Assembly (NCBI GenBank): GCA_958295665.1
Contig: OY282560.1
Location: 313,205,236-313,269,235 of the forward strand
Reading direction: 5' to 3'
DNA length: 64,000 nt
Source: Tipula vernalis
Taxonomy: Eukaryota > Arthropoda > Insecta > Diptera > Tipulidae
Positions 10,019 to 20,747 of the stretch are shown piece after piece. The notes under the pieces are model-generated. The model was not told where the DNA came from, made no database searches, and saw only the letters and a program-made list of their open reading frames with translations. The translations under genes and the position numbers were made by a program. Position 1 is the stretch's first letter. Each line of letters starts with the position of its first letter.

Positions 10019-12579
10019 AGGGGTATTATGTAATTAAGTGATTTTTTTGTAAAAGGAAAGCAAATTAATTACAGTTAATTATATTGTTTAACTGTTATGT
10101 TTTACTAAATATTTTATTATATTTATTCCATTCATCACTCTACAAATAGTTTTGTTGTTGTTTTATAAGTTCACGATTGCATGGTCACGAGCATGGTTTT
10201 ATATCCTACGTATTTACGTTTATTCAAAAAAATCGATTTATAAACATTACTTCTATCTTTCATGACGGAAGTGTACCGCAATAACTATTGGATTTTTCTT
10301 TGACAACAACAACAACCGTAAAAATCAATAAACGAAATCATGAAAATCACCATTTAGAGGTTTGATTTACGATCCATTTACGAGGTTTTTATTTGGTAAA
10401 TAGTAAACGTATCAGTTTTTGGAAGTTTTCGAGGGCAAACTTCTTATAAACAATTTATAGATAAAAAAATTCGTTTAATATAAGCTTTACGTACACAAAA
10501 CTAAAGTAAAATCAAGATTACAGAATTAAATTGATTTTTGAGTAACAAGAATCGATTACCAGATTTTGATGACAAAAGCTAATTTAAAGATTATTTAAAA
10601 TGTTAGCAAAATTGTCTGAGGAAATTAATGTTTCGATCTGCTTGTCTACGTTTAGACGTCACGTTTTATTTAGTTTTTTAAATTTTGTCCATAATACACA
10701 ATCTCGTTGGTGAATGAGCCAATTCGAACTCGTGAAGAATAAACTACAGATATCAATAGTAATTTACAAAACTTTTTTCAATTTATGGGTGGAATATGCT
10801 TATTCATATACAGATATTTTGACTTTTCCCACTGTAGCGAAGTTATATTGGGGAAGTATTGTAATCGCGAAAAACAATTTTGCTTCAGATTTTCACAGTT
10901 TGTGTTAAATTTTGGGTCCATTCGGGTCTAGAATGAAGGGCTTGCGGTGGAGGAGAAAACTTCCAAACAGATTTTCTCAAAAACAGGACCGACGATTTTT
11001 TTTATATGTTGATGATAAATGTGACAATCCGTTATCTGTCTGCTCACAAAATTTGAACTCAATTAAAGTATTGCGTAAGGGGTTATTTTAACAAAAAGAT
11101 GTTATATAAATTTGTTGGTCTCTTTTCCGAGGTAATGTCGAACTTTTCGAAGAAATATTTTTCTAGGGTTAAAATACACGTTCCAAATTTCGATAGTTGT
11201 TCTCTATAGATGTCTTTAAGACAAAATGAATAGATTGCCGTGTAATATGGAATTTACATTTCTAAATTAACCTGAAATACTTGGCTGGTGGCTAATAATA
11301 CCGTTAACATTTAAAAATAAAATATATCGAGTAAGCATTTAAATATAGCAAGACATTGTGTCATTGCAGAGCTGTGCCATTGAAATTTTTGTGACGAGTA
11401 GCAAATTACTAAGGAACGCCTTAGGAGGTGGGACTGACTGATTAAAAATAGTTAACGTTAATTCTGATTTCGTATTGTTTGTGTTTTATTATTTTAGAAT
11501 GGATCACAGCGACGCCCCGTCCAGACTAAAGCACTGAGTAAAGAATTATATCAGAAAATTCTCACATTGGCCACATAATGTTGTAATCTCTAAACAAATT
11601 TAAGGATTTTCAACAGTATACTAGATATGTGTAACTGGATCTTATTGTTAAAACGAAGATGAAAAATGGCGAATGCGACTTTGATTGCTATTCAACACAT
11701 GCCAGTGCTAAATAATCTTACATTAATTGTGAGTCTGTGATTTGGCGGCATGAGAATAGAAGAATTATATTGTCCTGACCAATTGTAATATTGGAGAAGA
11801 GGACTCCAATATTAAGAAAAGTCATGACATTTTTTAAGAACCTTACACAAAATAACGAAAAATATTTGGAAAATATAAATGGTTGGTTTGGGACGCTTTG
11901 TGGGAAAGTATCGTTCTAGGAGTCCGGACGATAAACCCAATTTGTTATGTTGTATTTGCTAATTTGTGTTAATGGTTTTACAATTTTATAACATAATTTA
12001 GATAAATTTTACGCCGGAGAGTTTATGGTCGAGACTTTTGGCCGAAACGGAATATTTGGTTTATGAATTTTTGGGAGTCCATAAATAATTATGGTCGTGT
12101 GTATTATTATTGTCTAAGTAATTTTATTCTGGTAATAAGTTAGGTATGTTAAAAGCGTTTTCTTTGTCACTTTTTGGGCATTGATTACAATTTTATCAGT
12201 TTTCGAAATTATTGGTTTTTTATTTAATATTTGTGTTATATCATTTGTGATCTCTGCTCTTTTTTTATCAATCAAAAGGTATTTTCAATTTCAGCCAATA
12301 TGTCATTGTTCCATATTGGAAAATTAAAGAGCATACTAGGAAGTTCAATTGCTCTTATTTTGTACAGTTAAGCTCTTGTAATGCTGACAAACTTCATTAA
12401 ATCATCCATGCCCAAAACTTTACTATAGGTTTAAACTAATGGAATCACAGAGGCCATGTTTATATGAAACGACAATCCGGAGGATCATATTTTGCTCATG
12501 AACATGAGCTATTTTCCAGACCGAAGGCAAAATACCAATATCCATTGGGCAGAAGAGGAAAAAGATAGATATTTATTTG
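10019..12579. other. AT-rich stretch, no gene recognised
   Basis: The small open frames here (for example 10714-10908) have no recognisable motif. Faint CAA-rich runs occur near 10310. Nothing else could be supported. Confidence 0.5.
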
Positions 12580-12822
12580 CTATTGAACCTTATGTTTATT
12601 ATTAAAATTAAATGAACCAATAGCCTTTGAAAATGCATGAAACAATAAAAAAAATCTATAACTCTTCAAAGGCCACACAATTACATCTATCGCTCGTTCT
12701 CTACCATATCTTGTACTCCATACAGCAATGGTTTTGGGCTTGGTTGAATCTTCTTTCAGTTTTACCTTATCTAAGCACTTGAATTTTGAGGCATTTAGGC
12801 ATTTTGAAAAGTTTAAAAATGT
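12580..12822 (-). other. Unidentified 81-codon open frame without ATG
   Basis: On the minus strand an open frame runs from after a TGA at 12823-12825 to a TAG at 12580-12582. Its middle is well balanced and protein-like: KLKEDSTKPKTIAVWSTRYG, then RERAIDVIVWPLKS. It has no Met, so it cannot be a full gene; it could be an exon or a fragment of an old element. I do not recognise the family. Codons outside the middle drift into AT-rich sequence. Confidence 0.35.
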
Positions 12823-13339
12823 TCATATTTTCTTGTTGAATTTGCTCTTTTCCCTTTGTACTTTTTCGTTCGACACCTCAAACGTACGAATCGTTTGAGA
12901 TATCACGGAGGTTTTAACCTAAAATTACGACCGGAAAGCAGGAAAACTAAAATCTAATTATGGAGTGAAATTGGTACAGGGTGCATGCGATTTTGTTACA
13001 CAGTTTAAAAAACAAACAAACGGCCAAATCCAAGTAAAATTAAAAACGTTATGTATGGTTTTAGATACGACGTGAGAAATGAAATCTCGATATATAAATC
13101 TGCTGCATATTATTTACAGATAAACGAAGAGAATCGAAGAGTATCTATAACTAGAAAATATTTTGGTGTTGTGTGAGCGTTCATGATTATAGTATATATT
13201 TTTTTTAACTGCCTAAGGCTATATTCTTGAATCTCTCCTATATAGGAAACTCACAAGATGTAATCAAATCTTACAAACTACATATATATAAACTTTTAAT
13301 TAAAGCTTAATCTATGTTAGTTCTTAATATTAACTTGCA
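12823..13339. other. AT-rich stretch, nothing recognised
   Basis: No coding, RNA or repeat structure could be supported. Confidence 0.4.
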
Positions 13340-13349
13340 CTTTGTAATT

Positions 13350-14440
13350 ACTTTAAATTAGATAGCTGGATTTTTTTTTAAGATGACGGTATATGGACCT
13401 TTACCATTATTCTTAGTACTCTTGACCGCATTCATTGCAGTTTTATTATGTTGAAAGCACATGCGTACCCTCCACAATTGAATACCATACGGCCAGATAG
13501 GGTTAAGTCCTATTGCATTTAGCAAAACGCTTTTAACCACTTCATTTTAACACACCTTAACTTGATTTGTTGACGCTTAGCTACGATGTGTTTTTTCCAT
13601 GTAACCCTTCTATCTAAATGAAAGTCGAGATATTTAACGTTTTGGTGTTTTGTGGTAGAATGATATTATTTAGTCTCACAGGCAGACAGGTAAGATTGCG
13701 GAGTGTGAAAGTAATGTGCGCCGATTTACGCTCGTTGACCTTATTTCTCTATTTAGTTAGTCATTTTTCTATTTCGTCTAAATGATCTTGTAGATTTCTT
13801 GATGCTACTGTGGGTTTATTGCAATAGAGAGAATTGCTATAAATCATCCGCAAATGTAGAAACTTTTACGTAATTTTATGTTGGTACGTCTGCTGTGTAG
13901 ATCCAATATAATAGTGGACCTAATCCACTGCCTTGTAGAACTCCAACGAGAATTTCCTATAAATTGGAATTGGTTGATGCGCTGTTATACTTCATCAAAG
14001 ACTTTCGATCGAACAGATAATTTTTAATGATTGTAGAAAAACTTTTTGGTAACTGTCTTCTAACTTTGTGTAAAGGCTTGAGCAATGTCTAAAAATGCTG
14101 CAGAGCAGGACTTTTTTTTGTTCTAGGGCGTTCCTGATTTCAGAGGCGACTTTATGAACTTGTTCCATGGTGCGCTGTTCTTCTCTAAATCTGAATTGAT
14201 GATCAGAAATAATTTTTTCTCGTGCAAAGTTGGTTTAAGGTTTTGCAGGAGCATTGTTGGTTTAAGTTTTTGCAGTATTTTTCGAATAGCTTAGAGAGCG
14301 TCGGTTTTAAACTGATTGGACGATATGATATGAGTTTGCTTCTGTTTATCTTTACCAAGTTTCAGGAAAGTAAACTATTCTCATTATAGGCTTGAAAATT
14401 TATGTTGGATCATTCCATGATTCACTTTTCTTCTTGGCGC
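13350..14440 (-). pseudogene. Jockey reverse transcriptase, degenerate
   Basis: Blocks appear in the expected order across several frames: SYRPISLKPTLSKLFEK (about 14320), TMEQVHKVASEIRNALEQKK and AAFLDIAQAF (about 14170-14090), GVLQGSGLGPLLYWIYTADV (about 13945), TFADD in place of YADD (about 13860), HLDRRVTWKKHIVAKRQQIK (about 13600) and NPIWPYGIQLWRV (about 13480). These are the core and thumb motifs of Jockey-clade RTs. The element would have copied its RNA by target-primed reverse transcription. Many frameshifts and stops make this copy dead. Confidence 0.85.
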
Positions 14441-15190
14441 CACTTGTGTTCTTTAATTGGCTGGATTTCCTCAGCTTCTGCATCAGTATAGGTACCGATT
14501 CACAAGACCTTTTGTGCTATAATCTTTGTTACACAAAAATCCAGTAAATGTGAAATTTTTCATCTCTCGCAGTTGGCCAATAAGTTGGCTAGCCAGTAGA
14601 TGTGTGATCTAATTTTTCAACTTGTCATTCACACAGTTGTTTTCCTTTCGAAGATATTAGTTTTATCAATTTGCAAATTGAACTCTTTTAACTGAATGTT
14701 TCGGTGGACAATAAACTGCAGATATGGTGCTTAGTGTCATAAAAGATAAATTAAAACTTTTTTTTTTTCAGAAATCAGCATAATATCGATGTTGTGTTCA
14801 ATAAAGAAATTTGGTACCTCTTATTTACGTTGCACTAGCCCATTGGCGTTCCAAACAGCTAATTCAATTTCATTCGTTGTTGGTTTTTGATTAGGCATGA
14901 TGTTGTTAATGTCTCCATCATTTGCATAAATTTATTCATTGAGGGTATTCATCACTTTATAAATTCCCTGGTCGTCGTTTGGGGTTAGATTAAGAGAATT
15001 ACCTCTGACAGCTTCCGCAAACGATATTGCTATTGATCGTATAGCAAACATTTGACAAAATGCGGGTTTGTCTTTTGAAAATATGGTTTAGTGCTTGCTT
15101 CCACTCTTTGACGTGGTCATTTTTTCTTCTTAACTCCTTGTATAAGATGCATCCTCTAGTATGATCTTCACCAAAATTACTGTATAATAT
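14441..15190 (-). pseudogene. Jockey ORF1 end and endonuclease, copy A
   Basis: The endonuclease start is visible as EHNIDIMLISE (about 14800), the hallmark of the Jockey AP-like endonuclease with its metal-binding Glu. It follows an N-x-N-G-L block encoded near 14850. Upstream lies the ORF1 tail, with GEDHTRGC and YKELRRKNDHVKEWKQAL near 15170-15090, the region after the ORF1 zinc knuckles. Frames are broken in several places. Confidence 0.75.
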
Positions 15191-15559
15191 TCATGGAACT
15201 CATGGAGTGGCTCTTTGGTTTATCAAAACTGCTCTGCACCAAAAGAAATTATTTAGGTGTAACTTTGTTTAATATTCAAAATTGTATTTGTAGAACAACA
15301 ATCAAATTTACTGAATTCTTACGTCTACACGCATAAGAAATTTGCGAAAAATTTGATGTCCAGATTACTTTTCATAAATAATATTGTTCTAGTGTTGGTT
15401 GGACCAAATGTAAATAAAAAAAGGTCTATATATGATATGGTCTATATATCTAGCTCAATGAACAATCTCAATGAAAAATGTCTATATATGTATTGTCTGT
15501 TCTAAGCTACTGGATGTCGCATCCGCTGCTGCTTGTTTTAATACTTCCGTTAGGTTTTG

Positions 15560-16122
15560 TACACTGCATCATCAATTTTAGTTTTGTTTTTAGCGGAAAC
15601 GCAGATTTTAATTGAGTCCAATTAATATGTTGACTCGTCAGGAATCTTGGGGGCGTTAGTTTTAGAACTTACATGCATAGTATTATTAAAACCGGTGAGT
15701 GTTCAGAAGATTGATCGCAACACGTTTTGGTCATTGCAAGAGGTTTAGCTAGACTCTTTGTTACACAAAAATCCAGTAAATCGGGAATTTTCCGTCTCTC
15801 AGTTGGCCAATAAGTTGGGTTTTCCTTTCGAAGATAAAACTTTTATTAATTTACAAATTGAAGTCTTTTAACTGAATGTTTCGGTGGACAATAAACTGCA
15901 GATATGGTGCATTTCCCTCACTTTCTCCTCACTATATTTTTGGAGTTCATAATATCTTATTCTGTTGTTGAAAGGATAGCAGTTCTCACATATGATTTTC
16001 CGATAGGATGCTTAGTGTCATAAAAGATGTATACTTTGATTTTGAATGGTTCGTAATTGTAAAATGTGTTTCAGAAATCAACATAATATCGATGTTGCGT
16101 TCAATAAGGAAATTTTGTAACT
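15560..16122 (-). pseudogene. Jockey endonuclease, copy B
   Basis: The frame includes ERNIDIML and the start of the metal-binding Glu block near 16100. The C-terminal end, FCVTKSLAKPLAMTKTCCD followed by SSEHSPVLI, lies near 15780-15690; the SxHxPV motif contains the catalytic His of this endonuclease family. Frameshifts separate the blocks. Confidence 0.75.
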
Positions 16123-16460
16123 CTACTGTAATTTACATTGCACTAAGTTCATTCGTTGTTGGTTTTTGATTAGGAGTTGCATGAGCATATTAATTTTTTG
16201 GAGCACGAGACTCATATTGGTCTCCATCGTTTGCATAAATTTATTCACTGATTCATTGAGGGTATTTATCACCTTATAAATTACCTGGCCGTCGTTTGGG
16301 GTTGAATTAAGAGAATTACCTCTCACAGCTTCCGCATACGATATTGGTATTGATCGTAGTAGACATTTGACCCAATGCGGGTTTGACTTTTGAAAATATG
16401 GTTTAGTGCTTGCTTCCGCTGTTTGAACTTGTCATTTTTCTTAACTCCTTGTATACCATG
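16123..16460 (-). pseudogene. Jockey ORF1 C-terminal region, copy B
   Basis: The minus-strand frame gives SYAEAVRGNSLNSTPNDG and then a helical, Met/Gln-rich region (for example FMQTMETNMSLVLQKINMLM) to a stop at 16123. Upstream, HTGNYRGGMVYKELRK near 16470-16420 is the segment that follows the zinc knuckles in Jockey ORF1 (HTANYRGC type). ORF1 proteins bind the element RNA. The zinc knuckles are cut off at about 16480, where R1/LOA sequence begins. Confidence 0.75.
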
Positions 16461-16480
16461 CCTCCTCTATAATTTCCGGT

Positions 16481-16975
16481 ATGATCTTCATCCTCTGCTT
16501 TGCTTTTATCCAGCTCAAACTTGCTGCTGCCAAACAGTTTGCCGCATATTACACAAACACGCGGAATATCCATCATTCCTTATTTCGTTCGTTCCAACAT
16601 TGTTGCCATTCAGCCGTTATTTGGGATCCGGTAAGGAGTAGCTTGCGTCGCTTCTTTGCCAACAGATCATTTGGTCACATTCCCGTTATTACATATGCTG
16701 TATCATCTGATAACGAGCGAAATATATGGATCAATCTTAGTGCACACCGTCGGTATGCTATATCCAAATTTCTCTTATTCCTGATTTTAGAATTACCCGC
16801 CTAGATGGCAATGGTTTCTCGCTTTTTCCTGCTCGAGATTAATACCACCTCCGTCTAATATTCCGCTAACATCAGCCCTATGTTAGATAACCCCTGCTGG
16901 ATATAGTCTATGGCCTCGTTACAGCCACCAACTAAACCGCCACGCCCCCCGCTTTTGCTTCCTCAGTTATGAGAA
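16481..16975 (-). pseudogene. R1/LOA-type reverse transcriptase C-terminal fragment
   Basis: The minus-strand translation gives CNEAIDYIQQGLSNIGLMLA, then TEVVLISSRKKRETIAI, matching the thumb block of R1/LOA/I-clade RTs (KTE-VLIS-RK). Further on, AYRRCALRLIHIFRSLSDD and VITGM-stop-PNDLLAKKRR match the region after the thumb, followed by a W-rich stretch (WQQCWNERNKEWW). Several frames are needed. It directly abuts Jockey copy B. The plus-strand open frames here are shadows. Confidence 0.75.
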
Positions 16976-17321
16976 GCTTAAGCCCACCATTATACAAAAT
17001 ATTCCATAACAGTAGACTCAGCACCGAACAGTAAATAATTTATCTGAGTAGATAATTGATGAACAAGTTAGTGACAAAAATTATGTTTAAAAATACAGAA
17101 CTTTGCAAAACGGAATTTTTCATAACAGAATTTTTCGAGAAACTAAAATTTCGAAAAAACAGAATTTTTTAAAATAGAATTACGTACCGATCCCAGATTA
17201 AAATGACTTTCTTTTGCAGTTATCATTCGTCTGTATCACTAATGGCGAGAGAGAGGGCTTCAAACTTGAAATTTGGCTGTAATAGATTTGATCGTTCTTT
17301 TACTTTTTTTTACTCTAGTAA

Positions 17322-17390
17322 AAAAATTGAGGTGTGGCCAACACACGACTTTCTTTTACGAACATAGAATTTTGAGAAATTTTATTTTTT
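17322..17390 (-). repeat. Inverted terminal fragment of the CTGT-bearing repeat family
   Basis: The sequence from AAAATTGAGGTGTGGCCAAC to about 17390 is the reverse complement of the right end of the repeat at 17424-18002. It is preceded by a short TACTCTAGTAAA piece of the left end. It forms an inverted pair with 17942-18002. Confidence 0.75.
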
Positions 17391-17423
17391 TTTATAACTT
17401 TTTTTTAAATTTTTTTTTTAATT

Positions 17424-18002
17424 TTCTTTCTTTTACTCTAGTAAAATAAAGTATAGTAATCATGTAAAGTTTGGACCTTGAGATTTTTAGAGATTTATTT
17501 GTTTTGAGGTTCCCTGAGTCCGAAAAAGTGGGTTTCGAAATGGTGTCTGTCTGTCTGTCTGTCAGTCTGTCAGTCTGTCAGTCTGTCAGTCTGTCAGTCT
17601 GTCAGTCTGTCAGTCTGTCATTCTGTCAGTCTGTCAGTCTGTCTGTGTCCTCTCTACAGCCCAGATGGTTTAACCAATCGAACTGAAACTTCAGATTTAA
17701 GCTTTTTTGATAAATTGGGAGGTCCCAGTGAATTTTACTCCAAATCGGCTAACCGGAAGTGGCCACTCCCTTGGTCCATAAAATTTGTTTTGCAAATATC
17801 TTAAAAAGTATAAGGTTTACAAAAAACAACTTAATACAAAATGTTTCCAAAAATTTAAAACAAATAAAAATAAAAAATAAAAAATTAAAAAAAAAAATTT
17901 ATAAATTTAAAAATTAAAAAAAAAAAAATTAAGAAAAAAATAAAATTTCTCAAAATTCTGTGTTCGTAAAACAAAAGCGTGTGTTGACCACACCTCAATT
18001 TT
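17424..18002 (+). repeat. CTGT-microsatellite-bearing repeat, copy 1
   Basis: The left end CTTTCTTTTACTCTAGTAAA and the right end CACACCTCAATTTT bracket a unit with a fixed block (TTGGACCTTGAGATTTTTAG), a CTGT-rich microsatellite, then CCTCTCTACAGCCCAGATGG and an A-rich part. Copies occur at 20310-20747, 26518-27064 and, inverted and diverged, 35159-35490. The ends TTTCTTTTAC and GTAAAAGAAAG form a short terminal inverted repeat in the better copies. It has no coding capacity. Confidence 0.8.
17540..17648 (+). repeat. CTGT/CAGT microsatellite
   Basis: About 26 tetramers of CTGT with CAGT variants, in a regular alternation (CTGTCAGT) over most of the run. It is the longest version among the repeat copies; the one at 20430 is much shorter. 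The open frame through it, made of Ser/Val/Cys/Leu repeats, is a by-product. Confidence 0.9.
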
Positions 18003-20309
18003 AACTAGGTAATTAAGAGACCTATTCCATGTGCTAGCGAAATCTTTATCATCATTGTTGAGTGCGATTTCCAAAGAATAATTTCGTAGAACTTTTACTA
18101 AACAAACGATCCGTATGGATTAGGGTTTTCTAACTAGGTAATTGAGCAACCTATTCTATGTGCTAGCCAAACCTTTGTCATCATTGTTAGCAATAACCGA
18201 TATTGGCCCTTGGGAGTTGAGTAAGATTTCCAAAAAATAATTTTGCCGAACTTTTACTAAACGAACGATTCATATGGATTAGGGGTTTCTAACTAGGTAA
18301 TTAAGGGACCTATTCCATGTGCTAGCGAAACCTTTGTCATCATTGTTGGCAATGGCCGATATTGGCCCTTCGGGGTTGAGTGCGATTTCCAAAAAATAAT
18401 TTTGCAGAACTTTTACTAAACGAACGATTCGTATGGATTAGAGTTTTTTAACTAGGTAATTAAGGGACCTATTCTATGTGCTAGCGAAATCTTTATCATC
18501 ATTGTTGAGTGCGATTTCAAAAAATTTATTTCGTAGAACTTTTACTAAACGAATGATCCGTATAGATTAGGGTTATTTAACTAGGTAATTAAGGGACCAA
18601 TTCCATGTGCTAAACTTTTACTAAACAAACGATTCGTATGGATTAGGGTTTTCTAACTAGGTATTTGAAGAACCTATTCTATGTGCTAGCCAAACATTTG
18701 TCATCATTGTTGGCAATGGCTGATATTGGCCCTTGGGATTTGAGTGCGATTTCCAAAAAATAATTTTGCAGAACTTTTACTAAACGAACGATTCTTATGG
18801 ATTAGGGTTTTTTAACTAGGTAATTAAGGTACCTATTCCATGTGCTAGCGAAACCTCTGTCATCATTGTTGGCAATGGCCGATATTGGCCCTTGGAAGTT
18901 GAGTGAGATTTCCAAAAAATAATTTTGCCGAACTTTTACTAAACGAACGATTCATATGGATTAGGGGTTTCTAACTAGGTAATTGAGCAACCTATTCTAT
19001 GTGCTAGCCAAACCTTTGTCATCATTGTTGAGTGCGATTTCCAAAAAATAATTTTGTAGAACTTTTACTAAACAAACGATTCGTATGGATTAGGGTTTTC
19101 TAACTAGGTTATTAAGGGACCTATTCCATGTGCTAAACTTTTATTAAACGAACGATCCATACGGATTAGGGTTTTCTAACTAGGTAATTAAGGGACCTAT
19201 TCCATGTGCTAGCGAAATCTTTGTCATCATTGTTGGCAATGGCCGATATTGGCCCTTCGGTGTTGAGTGCGATTTCCAAAAAATAATTTTGCCGAACTTT
19301 TACTAAACGAACGATTCGTATGGATTAGGGTTTTCTAACTAGGTAATTAAGGGACCTATTCTATGTGCTAGCGAAATCTTTATCATCATTGTTGAGTGCG
19401 ATTTCAAAAAATTTATTTCGTAGAACTTTTACTAAACGAATGATCCGTATAGATTAGGGTTATTTAACTAGGTAATTAAGGGACCAATTCCATGTGCTAA
19501 ACTTTTACTAAACAAACGATTCGTATGGATTAGGGTTTTCTAACTAGGTATTTGAAGAACCTATTCTATGTGCTAGCCAAACATTTGTCATCATTGTTGG
19601 CAATGGCTGATATTGGCCCTTGGGATTTGAGTGCGATTTCCAAAAAATAATTTTGCAGAACTTTTACTAAACGAACGATCCGTATGGATTAGGGTTTTTT
19701 AACTAGGTAATTAAGGGACCTATTCCATGTGCTAGCGAAACCTCTGTCATCATTGTTGGCAATGGCCGATATTGGCCCTTGGGAGTTGAGTGCGATTTTC
19801 AAAAAATAATTTTGCAGAACTTTTACTAAACGAACGATTCTTATGGATTAGGGTTTTCTAACTAGGTAATTAAGGGACCTATTCCATGTGCTAGCGAAAC
19901 ATTTGTCATCATTGTTGAGTGCGATTTCCAAAAAATAATTTCGTAGAACTTTTACTAAACGAACGATCCGTAGTATGGATTAGGGTTTTCTAACTAGGTA
20001 ATTAAGGGACATATTCTATGTGCTAGCGAAGCCTTTGTCATCATTGTTGGCAATAGCCGTTATTGGTCCTTGGGAGTTGAGTGCGATTTCCAAAAAATAA
20101 TTTCGTATAACTTTTACTAAACGAACGATCCGTATGGATTAGGGTTTTCTAACTAGGTATTTGAGGGACCTATTGTATGTGCTAGCCAAACCGTTGTCAT
20201 CATTGTTGGCAATGGCCGATATTGGCCCTTGGGATTTGAGTGCGATTTCCAAAAAATAATTTTGCAGAACTTTTACTTAACGAACGATTCGTATGGATTA
20301 GGGTTTTTT
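18003..20309 (+). repeat. 2.3-kb tandem satellite with higher-order structure
   Basis: Seventeen units begin AACTAGGT at 18003, 18132, 18291, 18450, 18579, 18655, 18814, 18973, 19102, 19178, 19337, 19466, 19542, 19701, 19860, 19992 and 20151. Spacings fall in three classes: 159, about 129 (132 once) and 76 bp. The 129 class lacks the GGCAATGGCCGATATTGGCC block, and the 76 class lacks a longer piece. The order 159-129-76-159-159-129-76 spans 887 bp from 18291 and begins again at 19178, with matching variants (CCCTTCGG in the first unit, AATTTATTTCGTAG in the second). It has no coding capacity. Confidence 0.95.
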
Positions 20310-20747
20310 ACTTTCTTTCACTTTTATAATATAAAGTATAATAATCATGAAAATTTTGGACCTTGAGATTTTTAGAGATTTATTTGTTTTGAGGTCCCCT
20401 GAGTCCGAAAAAGTGGGTTTCGAAATGGTGTCTGTCTGTCTGTCAGTCTGTCATTCTGTCTGTGTCCTCTCTACAGCCCATATGGTTTAATCAATCGAAC
20501 TGAAACTTCAGATTGAAGCTTTCTTGATAAATTGGGAGGTTCCAGTGAATTTTACTCCAAATCAGCTAACCGGAAGTGGCCACTCCCTTGGTCCAGAAAA
20601 TTTGTTTTGCAAATATCTTAAAAAGTATAAAGTCTACAAAAAACTACTTAATACAAAATGTTTCCAAAAATTAAGAAAAAAATAAAATTTCTCAAAATTC
20701 TCTGTTCGTAAAAGAAAGTCGTGTGTTGGCCACACCTCAATTTTTTT
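20310..20747 (+). repeat. CTGT-microsatellite-bearing repeat, copy 2
   Basis: Same order of blocks as copy 1: left end CTTTCTTTCACTTTTATAAT, the TTGGACCTTGAG block, a short CTGT run, CCTCTCTACAGCCCATATGG, and the right end CGTGTGTTGGCCACACCTCA. It directly follows the satellite, as copy 1 directly precedes it, both in plus orientation. Confidence 0.85.

Larger units (their letters stand above)
13340..15190 (-). mobile_element. Jockey-clade non-LTR retrotransposon, copy A
   Basis: Minus-strand order is the end of ORF1 (15190-14890), endonuclease (about 14890-14445) and reverse transcriptase (about 14440-13350). All parts carry stops and frameshifts. The 5' end is lost inside ORF1, near a GEDHTRGC segment. 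Copy B at 15500-16480 covers the same ORF1-endonuclease region and lies directly upstream in the same orientation. Confidence 0.85.
15500..16480 (-). mobile_element. Jockey-clade non-LTR retrotransposon, copy B (partial)
   Basis: A second, diverged copy of the ORF1-tail and endonuclease segment seen in copy A. The shared sequence includes the CCAGTAAAT...CAGTTGGCCAATAAGTTGG region and the GTTTCGGTGGACAATAAACT block. It extends past the endonuclease end, read as SSEHSPVLIIL near 15700, and stops before the RT. Relative to copy A it keeps about 110 bp that copy A lacks at 15930-16010. Confidence 0.8.

Noticed and set aside
16390..16804. Plus-strand proteins of 83 and 107 residues
   Set aside because: Shadow frames; the minus strand carries recognisable RT thumb and ORF1 motifs.
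17471..17686. 71-residue protein through the CTGT run (also 26564-26944)
   Set aside because: By-product of a microsatellite within a non-coding repeat present in four copies.
18003..20309. CRISPR array
   Set aside because: Repeats are 76-159 bp and contiguous, without unique spacers; this is a eukaryotic satellite.
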